Assembly (NCBI GenBank): GCA_014800735.1
Contig: JAAVFP010000027.1
Location: 5,512 to 69,511 of the forward strand
From: Bacteroidales bacterium
GTDB lineage: Bacteria > Bacteroidota > Bacteroidia > Bacteroidales > Muribaculaceae
DNA: 64,000 bases
Reading direction: 5' to 3'
Position 1 is the first letter of the stretch, and every line of letters begins with the position of its first letter. Below are positions 1-10,631 of the stretch, one piece after another. The position numbers and the translations under genes were made by a program. The notes beneath the pieces were generated by a model that worked only from the letters and a program-made list of their open reading frames with translations, searched no databases and was not told where the DNA came from.

Positions 1-1
1 A

Positions 2-1135
2 TTAATAATATTATCTCTCGTTCTTGCCGCCTGGTTGGCGCAATCCTGCTCACACGGTCACAGTCTGACCGTCGTCAACGATTCGGATATCGACCGCACA
101 AATGAAATTGTCGAGCTTGACTATGCTCAGGTCAAACCCCTTGTCAACGGCGATAGTTTCCGATTACTCAACGCCGAAGGGCAGCCGGTGGCTTACCAGC
201 TCACGAACGATGGTAAGTTGATTTTCCCTGCGACGGTGGGCGCTCACGCCAGCACTCGCTACTCCATTGAACCGGGCGAGCCTGTCGCGCCCGATACCTT
301 GGCGTGTGGCGCTTTCTACGAGCGGCGCAAGGACGACCTTGCTTGGGAGAACGACCGCATGGCCTTCCGTGCCTACGGCCCTGCACTTCAGGCAAGCGGA
401 GAGCAGGCGTATGGCTACGACGTGTGGACCAAATCGGTGTCGCGCCCCGTGGTCGCACGCCGCTACAGCAACGCCCTTGACCGTGGCATAAGCTTCCACG
501 AGGACCACGGAGACGGCATGGACGTCTATTCCGTCGGCCCGACTCTCGGCGCCGGTACAGCCGCGCTTGTCGACTCGATGTTCAACATCGTATATCCCTA
601 TTGCTTTGAGAGCTACGAAATTATTGATAACGGTCCGCTGCGTTTCACCGTGCGCCTCAGCTACACTTCGCCCACCGACAGCACCATGCGCGAGGTACGC
701 ACTATCACCCTGGACGCCGGCGAATATCTGAACCGCACCAAGGTGTGCATCACCGGTTCGGCTCCCGACCTTGACATTGCCCCCGGCATCGTGGTGCACC
801 GCCAGAACCCCGATGGATTCACACTCATGCCCGAATACGGTGTGATGGCCTATGCCGACCTCACCGATAACGCTACCGCTAATAACGGTGTTATATATAT
901 AGGTGTAGTAGCCCCTGCAGCCGACACTCTTCTCTACAAACCCTTTGACACCCCGCGCGGCGATGCCTTGGGGCATATCCTGGCCAAGAGCAAATATAAT
1001 CCCGGCGACAACTACACTTACTATTGGGGTGCAGGATGGTCCAAAGGCTCAATGCCGGACTCGGCGTCCTGGAGCGACTATCTCGTGAACTTCCGTGCTC
1101 GCCTTGATAATCCATTGAAAATAAGCATTGAATAA
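2..1135 (+). CDS. DUF4861-like lipoprotein, 5' end truncated by window start
   Basis: Open frame runs through the window edge (LIILSLVLAAWLAQSC, lipobox-like LAQSC); stop overlaps next ATG (TAATG). Family assignment from general sequence resemblance and uronate operon context. Confidence 0.7.
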   Translation, partial: LIILSLVLAAWLAQSCSHGHSLTVVNDSDIDRTNEIVELDYAQVKPLVNGDSFRLLNAEGQPVAYQLTNDGKLIFPATVGAHASTRYSIEPGEPVAPDTLACGAFYERRKDDLAWENDRMAFRAYGPALQASGEQAYGYDVWTKSVSRPVVARRYSNALDRGISFHEDHGDGMDVYSVGPTLGAGTAALVDSMFNIVYPYCFESYEIIDNGPLRFTVRLSYTSPTDSTMREVRTITLDAGEYLNRTKVCITGSAPDLDIAPGIVVHRQNPDGFTLMPEYGVMAYADLTDNATANNGVIYIGVVAPAADTLLYKPFDTPRGDALGHILAKSKYNPGDNYTYYWGAGWSKGSMPDSASWSDYLVNFRARLDNPLKISIE

Positions 1136-2556
1136 TGGAACAAGTCTTTGCTTATATAATCGGCCTCGGAGCTGCCGTGATGATGCCTATCATCTTCACC
1201 GTTCTTGGTGTGTGCATCGGCATCCGTTTGGGCGACGCCCTTAAATCCGGCCTTAAGGTAGGCGTGGGTTTCATAGGACTTTCGATTGTCACGGCACTGC
1301 TCACTTCGGCTCTTGGTCCTGCGCTCAACGCTGTTGTGGATATCTATGGGCTTCAGCTCAAGGTGTTCGACATGGGGTGGCCTGCGGCTGCTGCCGTGGC
1401 CTATAACACTGCGGTCGGTGCTTTCATCATCCCCGTGTGCCTGGGTGTCAACCTCCTGATGCTCATAACCAAAACCACCCGTACGGTAAATATCGACCTA
1501 TGGAACTACTGGCACTTCGCTTTCATCGGCGCCGTGATTTATTTCGCGAGCAACTCGCTTGCATGGGGCTTTTTCGGTGCCATCATCTGCTACATAATCA
1601 CCCTGATATTGGCCGACATGACCGCCAAGAAATTCCAGAATTTCTACAAGGACATGGATGGTATTTCCATTCCCCAACCATTTTGCGCCGGATTCGCTCC
1701 CTTTGCGTGGATTATTAACAAAGGACTGGACAAAATTCCCGGTATTGAGAAACTGGAAATCGACGCCGAGGGCATGAAGAGAAAATTCGGTCTGTTGGGC
1801 GAACCTCTGTTCTTAGGCGTGATAGTAGGTGTGGTAATTGGTTGCCTCACATGCACTTCTTGGGCTGCGGTTGCCGACAATATTCCCTATATTCTTGGTC
1901 TTGGAATCAAGATGGGCGCTGTAATGGAGCTCATCCCGCGCGTGACAGTCCTGTTTATCGAAGGCCTTAAACCCATCAGCGATGCCACACGCAGTCTGAT
2001 AGCACGCAAATTCCGTGGGGCCGACGGTCTTAACATCGGCATGAGCCCGGCGCTGGTTATCGGCCATCCCACAACACTCGTTGTGTCACTTCTCCTCATT
2101 CCAGTCACTTTGGCCCTGGCCGTAATCCTTCCAGGCAACCAGTTCCTGCCCTTGGCATCCTTGGCCGGCATGTTCTATGTATTTCCCTTGGTACTCCCGT
2201 TCACCAAGGGTAATGTGCTGAAAACTTTTATTGTAGGTCTGGTAGTGCTCACCGGCGGTCTTTATATGGTCACCAATCTTGCTCCCGCATTCACCCTTGC
2301 CGCCGAGGATGTTTATATTGCCACCGGCGACCCTGCCGTGGCCATTCCTCCAGGCTTTCAGGGCGGTAGCCTCGACTTTGCCTCAAGCCCTCTGGCGTGG
2401 GTAATATATCAGTGCACCGAAAATCTCAAATGGATTGGGGCCGCCCTGCTTGTACTGGTCACCATGGCTGCCATGTGGTGGAACCGCGTCCACATCATCC
2501 GCAATCAGAAGGCTATGATTGCGGCAAATACCGATAAAATTCAAACAACAGAATAA
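1135..2556 (+). CDS. PTS galactitol-type EIIC (GatC family) permease, orphan
   Basis: 473 aa polytopic protein collinear with E. coli GatC (e.g. GDALKSGLKVGVGFIGLSIV, VNIDLWNYWHFAFIGAVIYF, GMSPALVIGHPTTLVVSLLLIPVTLALAVILPGNQFLP). Confidence 0.85.
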   Translation: MEQVFAYIIGLGAAVMMPIIFTVLGVCIGIRLGDALKSGLKVGVGFIGLSIVTALLTSALGPALNAVVDIYGLQLKVFDMGWPAAAAVAYNTAVGAFIIPVCLGVNLLMLITKTTRTVNIDLWNYWHFAFIGAVIYFASNSLAWGFFGAIICYIITLILADMTAKKFQNFYKDMDGISIPQPFCAGFAPFAWIINKGLDKIPGIEKLEIDAEGMKRKFGLLGEPLFLGVIVGVVIGCLTCTSWAAVADNIPYILGLGIKMGAVMELIPRVTVLFIEGLKPISDATRSLIARKFRGADGLNIGMSPALVIGHPTTLVVSLLLIPVTLALAVILPGNQFLPLASLAGMFYVFPLVLPFTKGNVLKTFIVGLVVLTGGLYMVTNLAPAFTLAAEDVYIATGDPAVAIPPGFQGGSLDFASSPLAWVIYQCTENLKWIGAALLVLVTMAAMWWNRVHIIRNQKAMIAANTDKIQTTE

Positions 2557-2558
2557 AA

Positions 2559-3581
2559 ATGAGCAAAATAGTAACTCTCGGCGAAATCATGCTCCGTCTT
2601 TCGCCTGCGGGCTGTAGCCGCTTCGTGCAGGTAGATAATTTCAATGTTATATGGGGAGGCGGCGAAGCCAACGTGGCCGTAAGCTGCGCCAACTATGGCC
2701 ACGACGCTTACTTTGTGTCCAAACTTCCCACGCACGAAATCGGCCAGGCTGCCGTCAACGCCCTCCGACGCTACGGTGTGCACACCGACCATATTGCTCG
2801 CGGCGGCAACCGCGTGGGTATATATTATTGCGAGACAGGTGCTTCCATGCGCCCCTCCAAGGTGATCTATGACCGTGCCGGCTCGGCAATTGCCGAGGCT
2901 AACCCCGAGGACTTTGACTTTGACGCAATCATGGCCGGAGCCGACTGGTTCCACTGGAGCGGCATCACTCCAGCCATCAGCGATAAGGCTGCTGAGCTCA
3001 CTCGCCTGGCCTGCGAGGCCGCTAAGCGCCACGGCGTGACCGTGTCCGTTGACCTTAACTTTCGCAAAAAGCTGTGGACCAAGGAGAAAGCCCAGAGTAT
3101 AATGCGCCCCCTGATGCAGTATGTGGACGTTTGCATCGGCAATGAAGAGGATGCTGAGCTCTGTCTTGGTTTCAAACCTGAGGCCGACGTAGAAGGTGGC
3201 GACACTAATGCTGAGGGCTACAAAGGTATTTTCCGCGCCATGGCCAGCGAATTTGGTTTCAAATACGTAGCTTCGACACTGCGTGAATCCTTCTCGGCAA
3301 CCCACAACGGCTGGAAGGCCATGATTTTCGACGGAACGGAGTTCTACGAGAGCAAGCGCTACGATATCAACCCCATTATCGACCGTGTGGGCGGCGGCGA
3401 CTCTTTTTCCGGGGGCCTGATTCACGGCCTGCTCACAATGTCCACTCAGGGCGAAGCACTCGAATTTGCCGTGGCTGCTTCGGCACTGAAGCAGACTATC
3501 CCCGGCGATTTCAATCTTGTGTCCGCCGCCGAGGTTGAAGCTCTGGCTGGTGGCGCTGCTAACGGACGTGTTCAACGCTAA
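2559..3581 (+). CDS. kdgK: 2-dehydro-3-deoxygluconokinase (PfkB family sugar kinase)
   Basis: PfkB signature [12 protein letters not shown] and [17 protein letters not shown]; next to KDPG aldolase and KduI. Confidence 0.88.
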   Translation: MSKIVTLGEIMLRLSPAGCSRFVQVDNFNVIWGGGEANVAVSCANYGHDAYFVSKLPTHEIGQAAVNALRRYGVHTDHIARGGNRVGIYYCETGASMRPSKVIYDRAGSAIAEANPEDFDFDAIMAGADWFHWSGITPAISDKAAELTRLACEAAKRHGVTVSVDLNFRKKLWTKEKAQSIMRPLMQYVDVCIGNEEDAELCLGFKPEADVEGGDTNAEGYKGIFRAMASEFGFKYVASTLRESFSATHNGWKAMIFDGTEFYESKRYDINPIIDRVGGGDSFSGGLIHGLLTMSTQGEALEFAVAASALKQTIPGDFNLVSAAEVEALAGGAANGRVQR

Positions 3582-3595
3582 TCCCCACTGAAATT

Positions 3596-4261
3596 ATGGC
3601 AAAATTCGATAAAATTGCAGTACTGAGCAAAATGGCATCGGCCCCGATGGTGCCCGTGTTCTATCACAAGGATGCCGCAACGGCCTGCGCCGTCGTGAAA
3701 GCATGCTACCAGGGCGGCGTCCGTGCTTTTGAATTCACCAACCGTGGCGATTTCGCCCACGAGGTATTCGCCGAAGTGGTCAAATTCGCTGCACGTGAGT
3801 GTCCCGAGATAGCAATCGGAGTAGGTTCCGTTGTGGAGCCCGCCACCGCGGCACTCTACATCCAGCTGGGTGCCTGCTTTGTCGTGGGCCCGCTTTTCAA
3901 CCCCGAAGTAGCGCGAGTGTGCAACCGCCGTGGTGTTCCCTACACTCCCGGATGCGGAACTGTGAGCGAAGTCGGTGCTGCCCAGGAAGTTGGCTGCGAC
4001 CTCTGCAAGGTGTTCCCCGGCGATGTCCTCGGCCCGAAATTCGTGAAGGGCCTTCTGGCCCCCATGCCCTGGAGCAAACTGATGATTACCGGTGGGGTGG
4101 AACCGACGGAGGAAAACCTCACAGCCTGGTTCGCCGCAGGTGCTTTCTGCGTGGGTATGGGTTCCAAACTCTTCCCCAAGGACCGCGTTGCCGCCGCCGA
4201 CTGGCAGTACGTGACCGACAAATGCAAAGAAGCTCTCACCATAATTAATAAAGCACGATGA
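3596..4261 (+). CDS. eda: bifunctional 4-hydroxy-2-oxoglutarate / 2-dehydro-3-deoxyphosphogluconate aldolase
   Basis: KDPG aldolase features: [64 protein letters not shown]. Confidence 0.9.
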   Translation: MAKFDKIAVLSKMASAPMVPVFYHKDAATACAVVKACYQGGVRAFEFTNRGDFAHEVFAEVVKFAARECPEIAIGVGSVVEPATAALYIQLGACFVVGPLFNPEVARVCNRRGVPYTPGCGTVSEVGAAQEVGCDLCKVFPGDVLGPKFVKGLLAPMPWSKLMITGGVEPTEENLTAWFAAGAFCVGMGSKLFPKDRVAAADWQYVTDKCKEALTIINKAR

Positions 4262-5178
4262 AAAAATTACTCATGAGCATGGCGCTGCTTATGGCGGCCA
4301 TCTCTGCAAGCGCCGAAACTCACTACACCATAATGCGCGCCTGCCATCCCGACGATGTTAAGCGCTACGACACCGAGCAACTCCGTTCGCACTTCATGAT
4401 GCCCACGGTGATGCAGCAGGATGTAATCAACCTGACTTACTCAATGTACGACCGTCTGATTTTTGGTGGCGTCATTCCCGTAGCCAAAACAGTGGAGCTT
4501 GAAACTATCGATCCTCTCAAGGCCGAATATTTCTTGGAGCGCCGCGAGCTGGGCGTTATTAATATAGGTGGTGCCGGCATTGTGACTGTGGACGGAAAGG
4601 ACTACGAGCTCAATTTCAAGGATGCCCTCTATGTGGGCCGCGGAAACTGCAACGTCAGTTTCCGGAGCAAGGATGCCGCAAATCCCGCAAAATTCTACAT
4701 AAACTCCACTCCGGCCCATCACGCTTACAAAACACAGCTCATCACCATCGACGGTCGGAAGGGTAGTATCAAAGCCAACCGCATGCACGCCGGTTGCCTG
4801 GAGGAGAGCAATGACCGCTACATAAATCAGCTTATCACCAACAACGTCCTCGAGGAGGGCCCCTGCCAACTCCAGATGGGCCTCACCGAGCTGATGCCCG
4901 GATCGGTGTGGAACACAATGCCTGCTCACACCCACGACCGCCGCGTCGAAGCCTATTTCTATTTCAATGTTCCCGAGGGCAACGCCATCTGCCACCTCAT
5001 GGGCGAGAAGGAGGAAAACAGACTCATCTGGCTCCACAATGAGCAGGCTGTGATGGCTCCCGAATGGAGTATCCATGCAGCAGCCGGTACATCGAACTAC
5101 ATGTTCATCTGGGGCATGGGTGGCGAGAACCTTGACTACGGCGACATGGATAAAATCACTTATCTTGAGATGAAATAA
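4258..5178 (+). CDS. kduI: 5-dehydro-4-deoxy-D-glucuronate isomerase with N-terminal signal peptide
   Basis: KduI motifs [78 protein letters not shown]-terminus [20 protein letters not shown]. Confidence 0.9.
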   Translation: MKKLLMSMALLMAAISASAETHYTIMRACHPDDVKRYDTEQLRSHFMMPTVMQQDVINLTYSMYDRLIFGGVIPVAKTVELETIDPLKAEYFLERRELGVINIGGAGIVTVDGKDYELNFKDALYVGRGNCNVSFRSKDAANPAKFYINSTPAHHAYKTQLITIDGRKGSIKANRMHAGCLEESNDRYINQLITNNVLEEGPCQLQMGLTELMPGSVWNTMPAHTHDRRVEAYFYFNVPEGNAICHLMGEKEENRLIWLHNEQAVMAPEWSIHAAAGTSNYMFIWGMGGENLDYGDMDKITYLEMK

Positions 5179-5202
5179 CGCCAAATATCATATTTTTCAT
5201 TT

Positions 5203-5240
5203 AGGAACCGGCATCCTCAGGGTGCTGGTTCCTTGTTTTT
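5203..5240 (+). terminator. Rho-independent terminator after the uronate operon
   Basis: AGGAACCGGCATCC-TCAG-GGTGCTGGTTCCT followed by TGTTTTT. Confidence 0.85.
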
Positions 5241-5470
5241 CTGCTCGTGTGGGAGTCTAAGTATAACGCGTTGACAATCAGTCCTGATTTGCAGTGAATG
5301 TGACGGATTTTACACCTGTGTTGACAATTCTTCCACCGTGGCTACAGTCGGATTTTTAAAAGATTTTCACGCTTTTTAGAGTTCAAACCTTTATTATCAA
5401 TTTTTAAACCTCGATGTGAACGATTATTAACAATTTTGCACCACGAAGATATAATCATTAACTAAATCTA

Positions 5471-8400
5471 ATGTTCATGGAAAAAGTAAGCAGATTACAT
5501 CTCCTATTGTTAGCGCTGCTGATTTCACTGGCGCTGCCTGGAGTGTCCTTCGCTCAGGATTTACGAGTGCAAGGTTGTGTTACTGACGAGATGAATGAAC
5601 CGCTTGTCGGTGTTTCCGTGCAGACTAAGGATAAGTCCAAAGGCACGGTGACAGACATTGACGGTAACTACGTCTTGTCGGGAGTTCCTCAGGGTTCTAC
5701 CCTGGTATTCTCTTATGTAGGCTTCACGCCTAAAGAGGTTAAAGTGACATCGGCCAAAATCGATGTCGTTATGTCCGAGAGCTCCGAGAGCCTCGAGGAA
5801 ATGGTGGTTATCGGCTACGGCCAGCAGCGCAAGGTCACTCTGACCGGTTCGGTTGCAAACGTAGGCGGTAAGGAACTCCTCAAATCGCCCGCAGCTTCGC
5901 TGGGCAACTCTCTGTCCGGTAAACTTCCCGGTCTTCAGTCCGTTCAGTATTCGGGTGTTCCCGGTGCCGACGACCCCGTGATCCGCATCCGCGGTATCGG
6001 TTCGTTCAACAGCGCCGAGCCTCTCGTGCTGGTGGATGGTGTTGAACGTTCGTTCAGCCAGATTGACCCCAACGAAGTTCAGGACATCTCTATTCTTAAG
6101 GACGCATCCGCAACCGCAGTATTCGGTGTGCGTGGTGCTAACGGTGTTATTCTTGTCACCACCCGCCGCGGTGAGGTGGGCAAGCCCAACATCACCTTTA
6201 CCGCATCTGCCGGTCTGCAGCAGATTTCCAAGTTCCTGGAGCCGGCAAACTCCTACGAGTACGCCACCGCTTATAATCACGCGCAGGAAGTGGAAGGTGT
6301 CGACCCCTCGGGTTGGAAATATTCGCAGGAAGCTATCCAGCACTGGAAAGACATGGATATGCCCACCGTTTACCCCAGCACCAACTGGTTCACCTACCTG
6401 ATGAACGACCACGCATGGCAGGAGCAGTATAATCTTAATGTGTCGGGCGGTACCGAACGCGCACGCTACTTCGTGTCCGTTGGTATGCTCAACCAGGATG
6501 GTCTTTTCAAAACCTTCAATCAGGGTAAGGATGCCAACTTCAAGTATCGCCGCTACAACTATCGTGCGAACCTCGACGTTGACCTTTCCCGCCGCAGTTC
6601 TCTTTCTATCGGCATCGGCGGTCGCATCGGCAAGCGTAACTCCATCGGTAACGGTGAGTACAACGGCCAGTCCGGCGTGTTCGGTGTTGAAGGTCTTCTC
6701 AACAACGGTATGCCTATGGCCGGCTACGGCCTTGATGCCGACGGCAACCGCATCGTGTCCGACCCCGACCTCGTTGGCGCTATCGGTTCCGACGGTCTGG
6801 GCCTCATCTACCAGCATGGCTACACCACTCAGACCGAGAACGTAGTGAACCTCGACCTCCAGTACAAACTGAAGCTCGACTTCATCACCGAGGGTCTTGA
6901 CTTCCGCATCAAGGGTTCCTACAACTCTAACTACACTCTTCAGAAAGCCCGCACCACCGGCGACGGCATCAACTACAAGGCCACCATCGCCAAGGGTGAA
7001 TTCGAAGCCGACGGCTCTCCCAAAATCGTATATGTACGTCAGGGCGACACCTGGCCTCTGGGCTACAGCGAGTCCAAGTGGGGCGGTCGCAACTGGTACG
7101 CTGAAGCTGCCATCAACTACAACCGTAAGTTCGGCGACCACAACGTTGGCGGTCTCGTGCTCTACAACGAATCCAAGAACTACTATCCCGGCGGTATCTA
7201 CAACTCCATTGCCCGCGGCTACGTAGGTATGGTTGCTCGTGCCACCTATGACTATCAGACCAAGTATATGGTTGACCTCAACATGGGCTACAACGGTTCC
7301 GAGAACTTCGCCAAGGGCAAGCGCTTCGGTTTCTTCCCCTCCGCATCTCTCGGCTGGATTGCTTCATCTGAAAGCTTCTGGGAGCCCATCCGTCCCGTAG
7401 TTTCCTACTTCAAACTCCGCGGTTCTGTCGGTAAGGTAGGTAACGACCAGGGTATCGGCCGCTTCCTCTACCTCCCCGGCACATGGTCGTTCTACAACAA
7501 CGGCGGTGGCGCATGGTGGACCAACGATCGTACCGGTAACTTCGGTATGACCAATAGCTCCTGGATGCCCGGTGCGCGCGAGGAAAGCAATGGTAACCCC
7601 GACGTAACCTGGGAAACCGCTACCAAGCAGAACTATGGTGTGGACATCCGTTTCTTCCGCGACCGTCTGAGCTTCGGCCTCGACCTCTTCTGGGAAGACC
7701 GTAAGAACATCCTCGTTTCCAACGAAACCACCATCGCCGGTATCTCGGCACTCAAACCCAACTCTGTGAACTTCGGCCGCGTAAAGAACCACGGTTATGA
7801 AATCACCCTCCGTTGGGCCGACCGCATCGGCGAGGTTAACTACTCCATTTCGCCCACCTTCGCCTTTGCCCGCAACAAAGTTGTTGAAATGGCCGAGGTT
7901 AAGAAGGAATTCGACCACATGTACCACACCGGTCTGCCCGTAGGCCAACCCTTCGGCTACGACTTCTTTGAATTCTACGTTCCCGGCGAAACCGAGGCAC
8001 GCTACAAAGAAGCTTACGGCGTGGATATGCCCGACCAGCAGATTACTCTCCGCCCCGGCGACAGCGTATTCGTGGACCTCACCGGCGACGGCAAGGTTGA
8101 CGCAAACGACGTTCATGCAATCGGCTACAGCGATATCCCCGAGTACACCGGCAGCATCATGGCATCGCTCAACTGGCGCGGCTTCGACTTCTCGATGACC
8201 TGGGTAGGCGCTACTCACGTTAACCGTCAGCTCAGCTCGTTCTATACTCCCGCTTTCGGTACCGGCAACATGTCGATGCTCAACAAGTGGGTTTACGATA
8301 ACTCCTGGACTGAGGACAACCCCGATGCAATCCTGCCCCGTATCTCGCTTGAGAAATCGGCCCGCGAGCACAACGGCTCCATGTCCGCTCCCTGGATGGT

Positions 8401-8617
8401 TGATGCTTCCTACATCCGTCTGAAGAATATGGAAATCGGTTACTCCTTCAAGATTCCCCGCGTTCCCATCAACAGCATTCGTGTCTACGCCAACGGCTAC
8501 AACCTCCTCACCTTCACCAGCTTCAAGGCCAACGACCCCGAGGCCCAGGCAGGCTACGGTAGCACACGTTACCCGATGACCCGCGTTTATAACTTCGGTC
8601 TCAACGTTAACTTCTAA
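5471..8617 (+). CDS. SusC/RagA family TonB-linked outer membrane protein
   Basis: Signal peptide, carboxypeptidase-regulatory-like domain (VQGCVTDEMNEPLVGVSVQTKDKSKGTVTDIDGNYVL), plug (VVIGYGQQRKVTLTGSV...DASATAVFGVRGANGVILVTTRRG), beta-barrel end. Confidence 0.95.
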   Translation: MFMEKVSRLHLLLLALLISLALPGVSFAQDLRVQGCVTDEMNEPLVGVSVQTKDKSKGTVTDIDGNYVLSGVPQGSTLVFSYVGFTPKEVKVTSAKIDVVMSESSESLEEMVVIGYGQQRKVTLTGSVANVGGKELLKSPAASLGNSLSGKLPGLQSVQYSGVPGADDPVIRIRGIGSFNSAEPLVLVDGVERSFSQIDPNEVQDISILKDASATAVFGVRGANGVILVTTRRGEVGKPNITFTASAGLQQISKFLEPANSYEYATAYNHAQEVEGVDPSGWKYSQEAIQHWKDMDMPTVYPSTNWFTYLMNDHAWQEQYNLNVSGGTERARYFVSVGMLNQDGLFKTFNQGKDANFKYRRYNYRANLDVDLSRRSSLSIGIGGRIGKRNSIGNGEYNGQSGVFGVEGLLNNGMPMAGYGLDADGNRIVSDPDLVGAIGSDGLGLIYQHGYTTQTENVVNLDLQYKLKLDFITEGLDFRIKGSYNSNYTLQKARTTGDGINYKATIAKGEFEADGSPKIVYVRQGDTWPLGYSESKWGGRNWYAEAAINYNRKFGDHNVGGLVLYNESKNYYPGGIYNSIARGYVGMVARATYDYQTKYMVDLNMGYNGSENFAKGKRFGFFPSASLGWIASSESFWEPIRPVVSYFKLRGSVGKVGNDQGIGRFLYLPGTWSFYNNGGGAWWTNDRTGNFGMTNSSWMPGAREESNGNPDVTWETATKQNYGVDIRFFRDRLSFGLDLFWEDRKNILVSNETTIAGISALKPNSVNFGRVKNHGYEITLRWADRIGEVNYSISPTFAFARNKVVEMAEVKKEFDHMYHTGLPVGQPFGYDFFEFYVPGETEARYKEAYGVDMPDQQITLRPGDSVFVDLTGDGKVDANDVHAIGYSDIPEYTGSIMASLNWRGFDFSMTWVGATHVNRQLSSFYTPAFGTGNMSMLNKWVYDNSWTEDNPDAILPRISLEKSAREHNGSMSAPWMVDASYIRLKNMEIGYSFKIPRVPINSIRVYANGYNLLTFTSFKANDPEAQAGYGSTRYPMTRVYNFGLNVNF

Positions 8618-8629
8618 TCTCCTTTCACA

Positions 8630-10600
8630 ATGAATCTTATAGAGAAACTCAAAATAAAAACCGCCGCATTCATCGGCGCGGCCGGTGTCATCATGAGTGT
8701 GGGTTCGCTCTACTCGTGCGTGGACGACATCAACGTGGGCGAAGGCTTCCTGGAGAAGCAGCCTGGCGTGGATGTGACCATGGACACCATCTTCGCAAAG
8801 GGCGAAAACGCCAAGCGTCTGCTCTGGCACATGTACGGTGCTATGCACAACCCCTTCACCTACACCGGTGCTGTGTGGTACTCCCACCCCGACGCACTCA
8901 CCGACATCTGCCAGTCCTACTGCGGTTGGCACAACCTCGGTAAGTACTATGGTGGTGACCTCACTGAAACTGACCAGGACAACGGTGGTTTCGTAAAATT
9001 CCCCTTCATTGCCAACGGCGACGGCAATGCACGTGCCGGTATCTGGCGCACCATCCGCGAAGGTTGGATTTTCGTTGACAATATCGACAACGTACCCGAC
9101 CTGAGCGAAACCGAAAAGAGCCAGCTGCGTGGCGAGTGCTACGTAATCATGGCCAGCCGCTATCTGGACGCATTCCGCAATTTCGGTGGTCTGCCCAAGG
9201 TGGATAGATACTACGAAGCAGCCGACGTTGTCGACGGCACCCGCATGAGTGTCCTCGAAACAGCTGAATTCATTGAAGAGCTTCTCCAGAAAGCTATTGA
9301 TGAACCCGGTCTGCCTTTCTACGTACAGGACCAGGCAACCAACTCGGGCCGTCTGACCAAAGGCTCCGCCTACGGTCTGCGCGTGAAACTGTGGAACTTC
9401 GTGGCTTCGCCTCTGTTCAACTCCGATAAACCCTACATGGAATTCACCCGCAACGAGGAAAATCAGGATCCCCTCCAGGTGTGGACCGGTGGCTACAAAG
9501 CTGAGCTCTGGACCAAGGCTCTTGCTGCTTGCGAGGACTTCTTCAAGGCGAACAGCGCAAATGGCAACTACTTCGCACTCGTTCAGCCCACCGGCGATAC
9601 CGAGCAGGACTACTGCAACGCCTACCGTGCAGCCTACTGGTTCCGTGGTAATAGCGAGAAAGTGATTGAAGTTCATGCAGGCGACGGCACCAACGCATGG
9701 AACGGTGACTGGAACGTTGAGGGTATGGACGAGTTCGGTATGGCTCTCTTCACCCTTGAATATATGAAGATGTTCGGCATGGCCGACGGTCGCAACTTCC
9801 CCTACGACAACATCTTTAACACGAACAACCCCGATAACATCGACATCTTCGCTAACCGCGACCCTCGTCTGTACGAAACCATGGTTGTTTCCCGCAATAA
9901 CCTCGTCGAGCAGTATCAGGGTCTGTCCAGCATCGAAATGTGGCAGGGTGGTAATGTTGACCAGACTTTCAACCCCGCTGTTACCGATAACCCCTGGTCA
10001 ACCCGCATGAAACTGTTCAAGTATCTGCGCGACAATGGTTACGCGGCTTACTATCCTACCAACTTCGCTTACCTCCGCATGGCTGATATCCACCTGTGCT
10101 ACGCTGAAGCCCTCGCTCAGACCGGCAACCTGCAGAAAGCCTGCGACGAAATGAATAAGGTACGCGCACGCGTAGGCCTGGGTAAAGTAGAAACTATGAA
10201 CCCCTCGCTCAACCTTACCAGCAATAAGGATAACTTCATTGAGCAGCTCTTCAAGGAGCGTGCCTGCGAGTTCGGCTATGAGGACCAGCGTTGGTACGAC
10301 CTTATCCGCTACAAGCGTTCGGATATCTTCAAAAAACAGGTTCACCAGCTGCGCATGTGGCGCAAGGATGCCAACGGCAACAAGATGGATCCCGCCGACT
10401 ATAACGGCAACACCAGCCTTGAGCCCGGCGAAGTTTGGCCCGCTTGCATCTACGAGAGCGTTCCCTGCACCAACAACACCCGCGTATGGTGGGACACCGA
10501 TAATCAAACCAGCAAATGGAGTGATAAATGGTATCTCTCGCCCATTTCGCGCGACGAAATTAACAAGGGTTACGGCCTGAACCAGAACCCCGGTTGGTAA
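8630..10600 (+). CDS. RagB/SusD family nutrient-uptake outer membrane lipoprotein
   Basis: Lipoprotein start (SLYSCVDD), SusD C-terminal pattern (YLRMADIHLCYAEALAQTGN..., ERACEFGYEDQRWYDLIRYKR), ends ...LNQNPGW. Confidence 0.93.
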   Translation: MNLIEKLKIKTAAFIGAAGVIMSVGSLYSCVDDINVGEGFLEKQPGVDVTMDTIFAKGENAKRLLWHMYGAMHNPFTYTGAVWYSHPDALTDICQSYCGWHNLGKYYGGDLTETDQDNGGFVKFPFIANGDGNARAGIWRTIREGWIFVDNIDNVPDLSETEKSQLRGECYVIMASRYLDAFRNFGGLPKVDRYYEAADVVDGTRMSVLETAEFIEELLQKAIDEPGLPFYVQDQATNSGRLTKGSAYGLRVKLWNFVASPLFNSDKPYMEFTRNEENQDPLQVWTGGYKAELWTKALAACEDFFKANSANGNYFALVQPTGDTEQDYCNAYRAAYWFRGNSEKVIEVHAGDGTNAWNGDWNVEGMDEFGMALFTLEYMKMFGMADGRNFPYDNIFNTNNPDNIDIFANRDPRLYETMVVSRNNLVEQYQGLSSIEMWQGGNVDQTFNPAVTDNPWSTRMKLFKYLRDNGYAAYYPTNFAYLRMADIHLCYAEALAQTGNLQKACDEMNKVRARVGLGKVETMNPSLNLTSNKDNFIEQLFKERACEFGYEDQRWYDLIRYKRSDIFKKQVHQLRMWRKDANGNKMDPADYNGNTSLEPGEVWPACIYESVPCTNNTRVWWDTDNQTSKWSDKWYLSPISRDEINKGYGLNQNPGW

Positions 10601-10631
10601 TTCGATTTCATAAATCATTAAGAATCAATCT

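Noticed and set aside
2541-3575. 344-aa - strand ORF opposite kdgK
   Set aside because: Antisense to a confident PfkB kinase; no recognisable domain.
7364-9676. 770-aa - strand ORF
   Set aside because: Antisense shadow of susC-1 and susD-1; same V/G/A-rich composition artefact.
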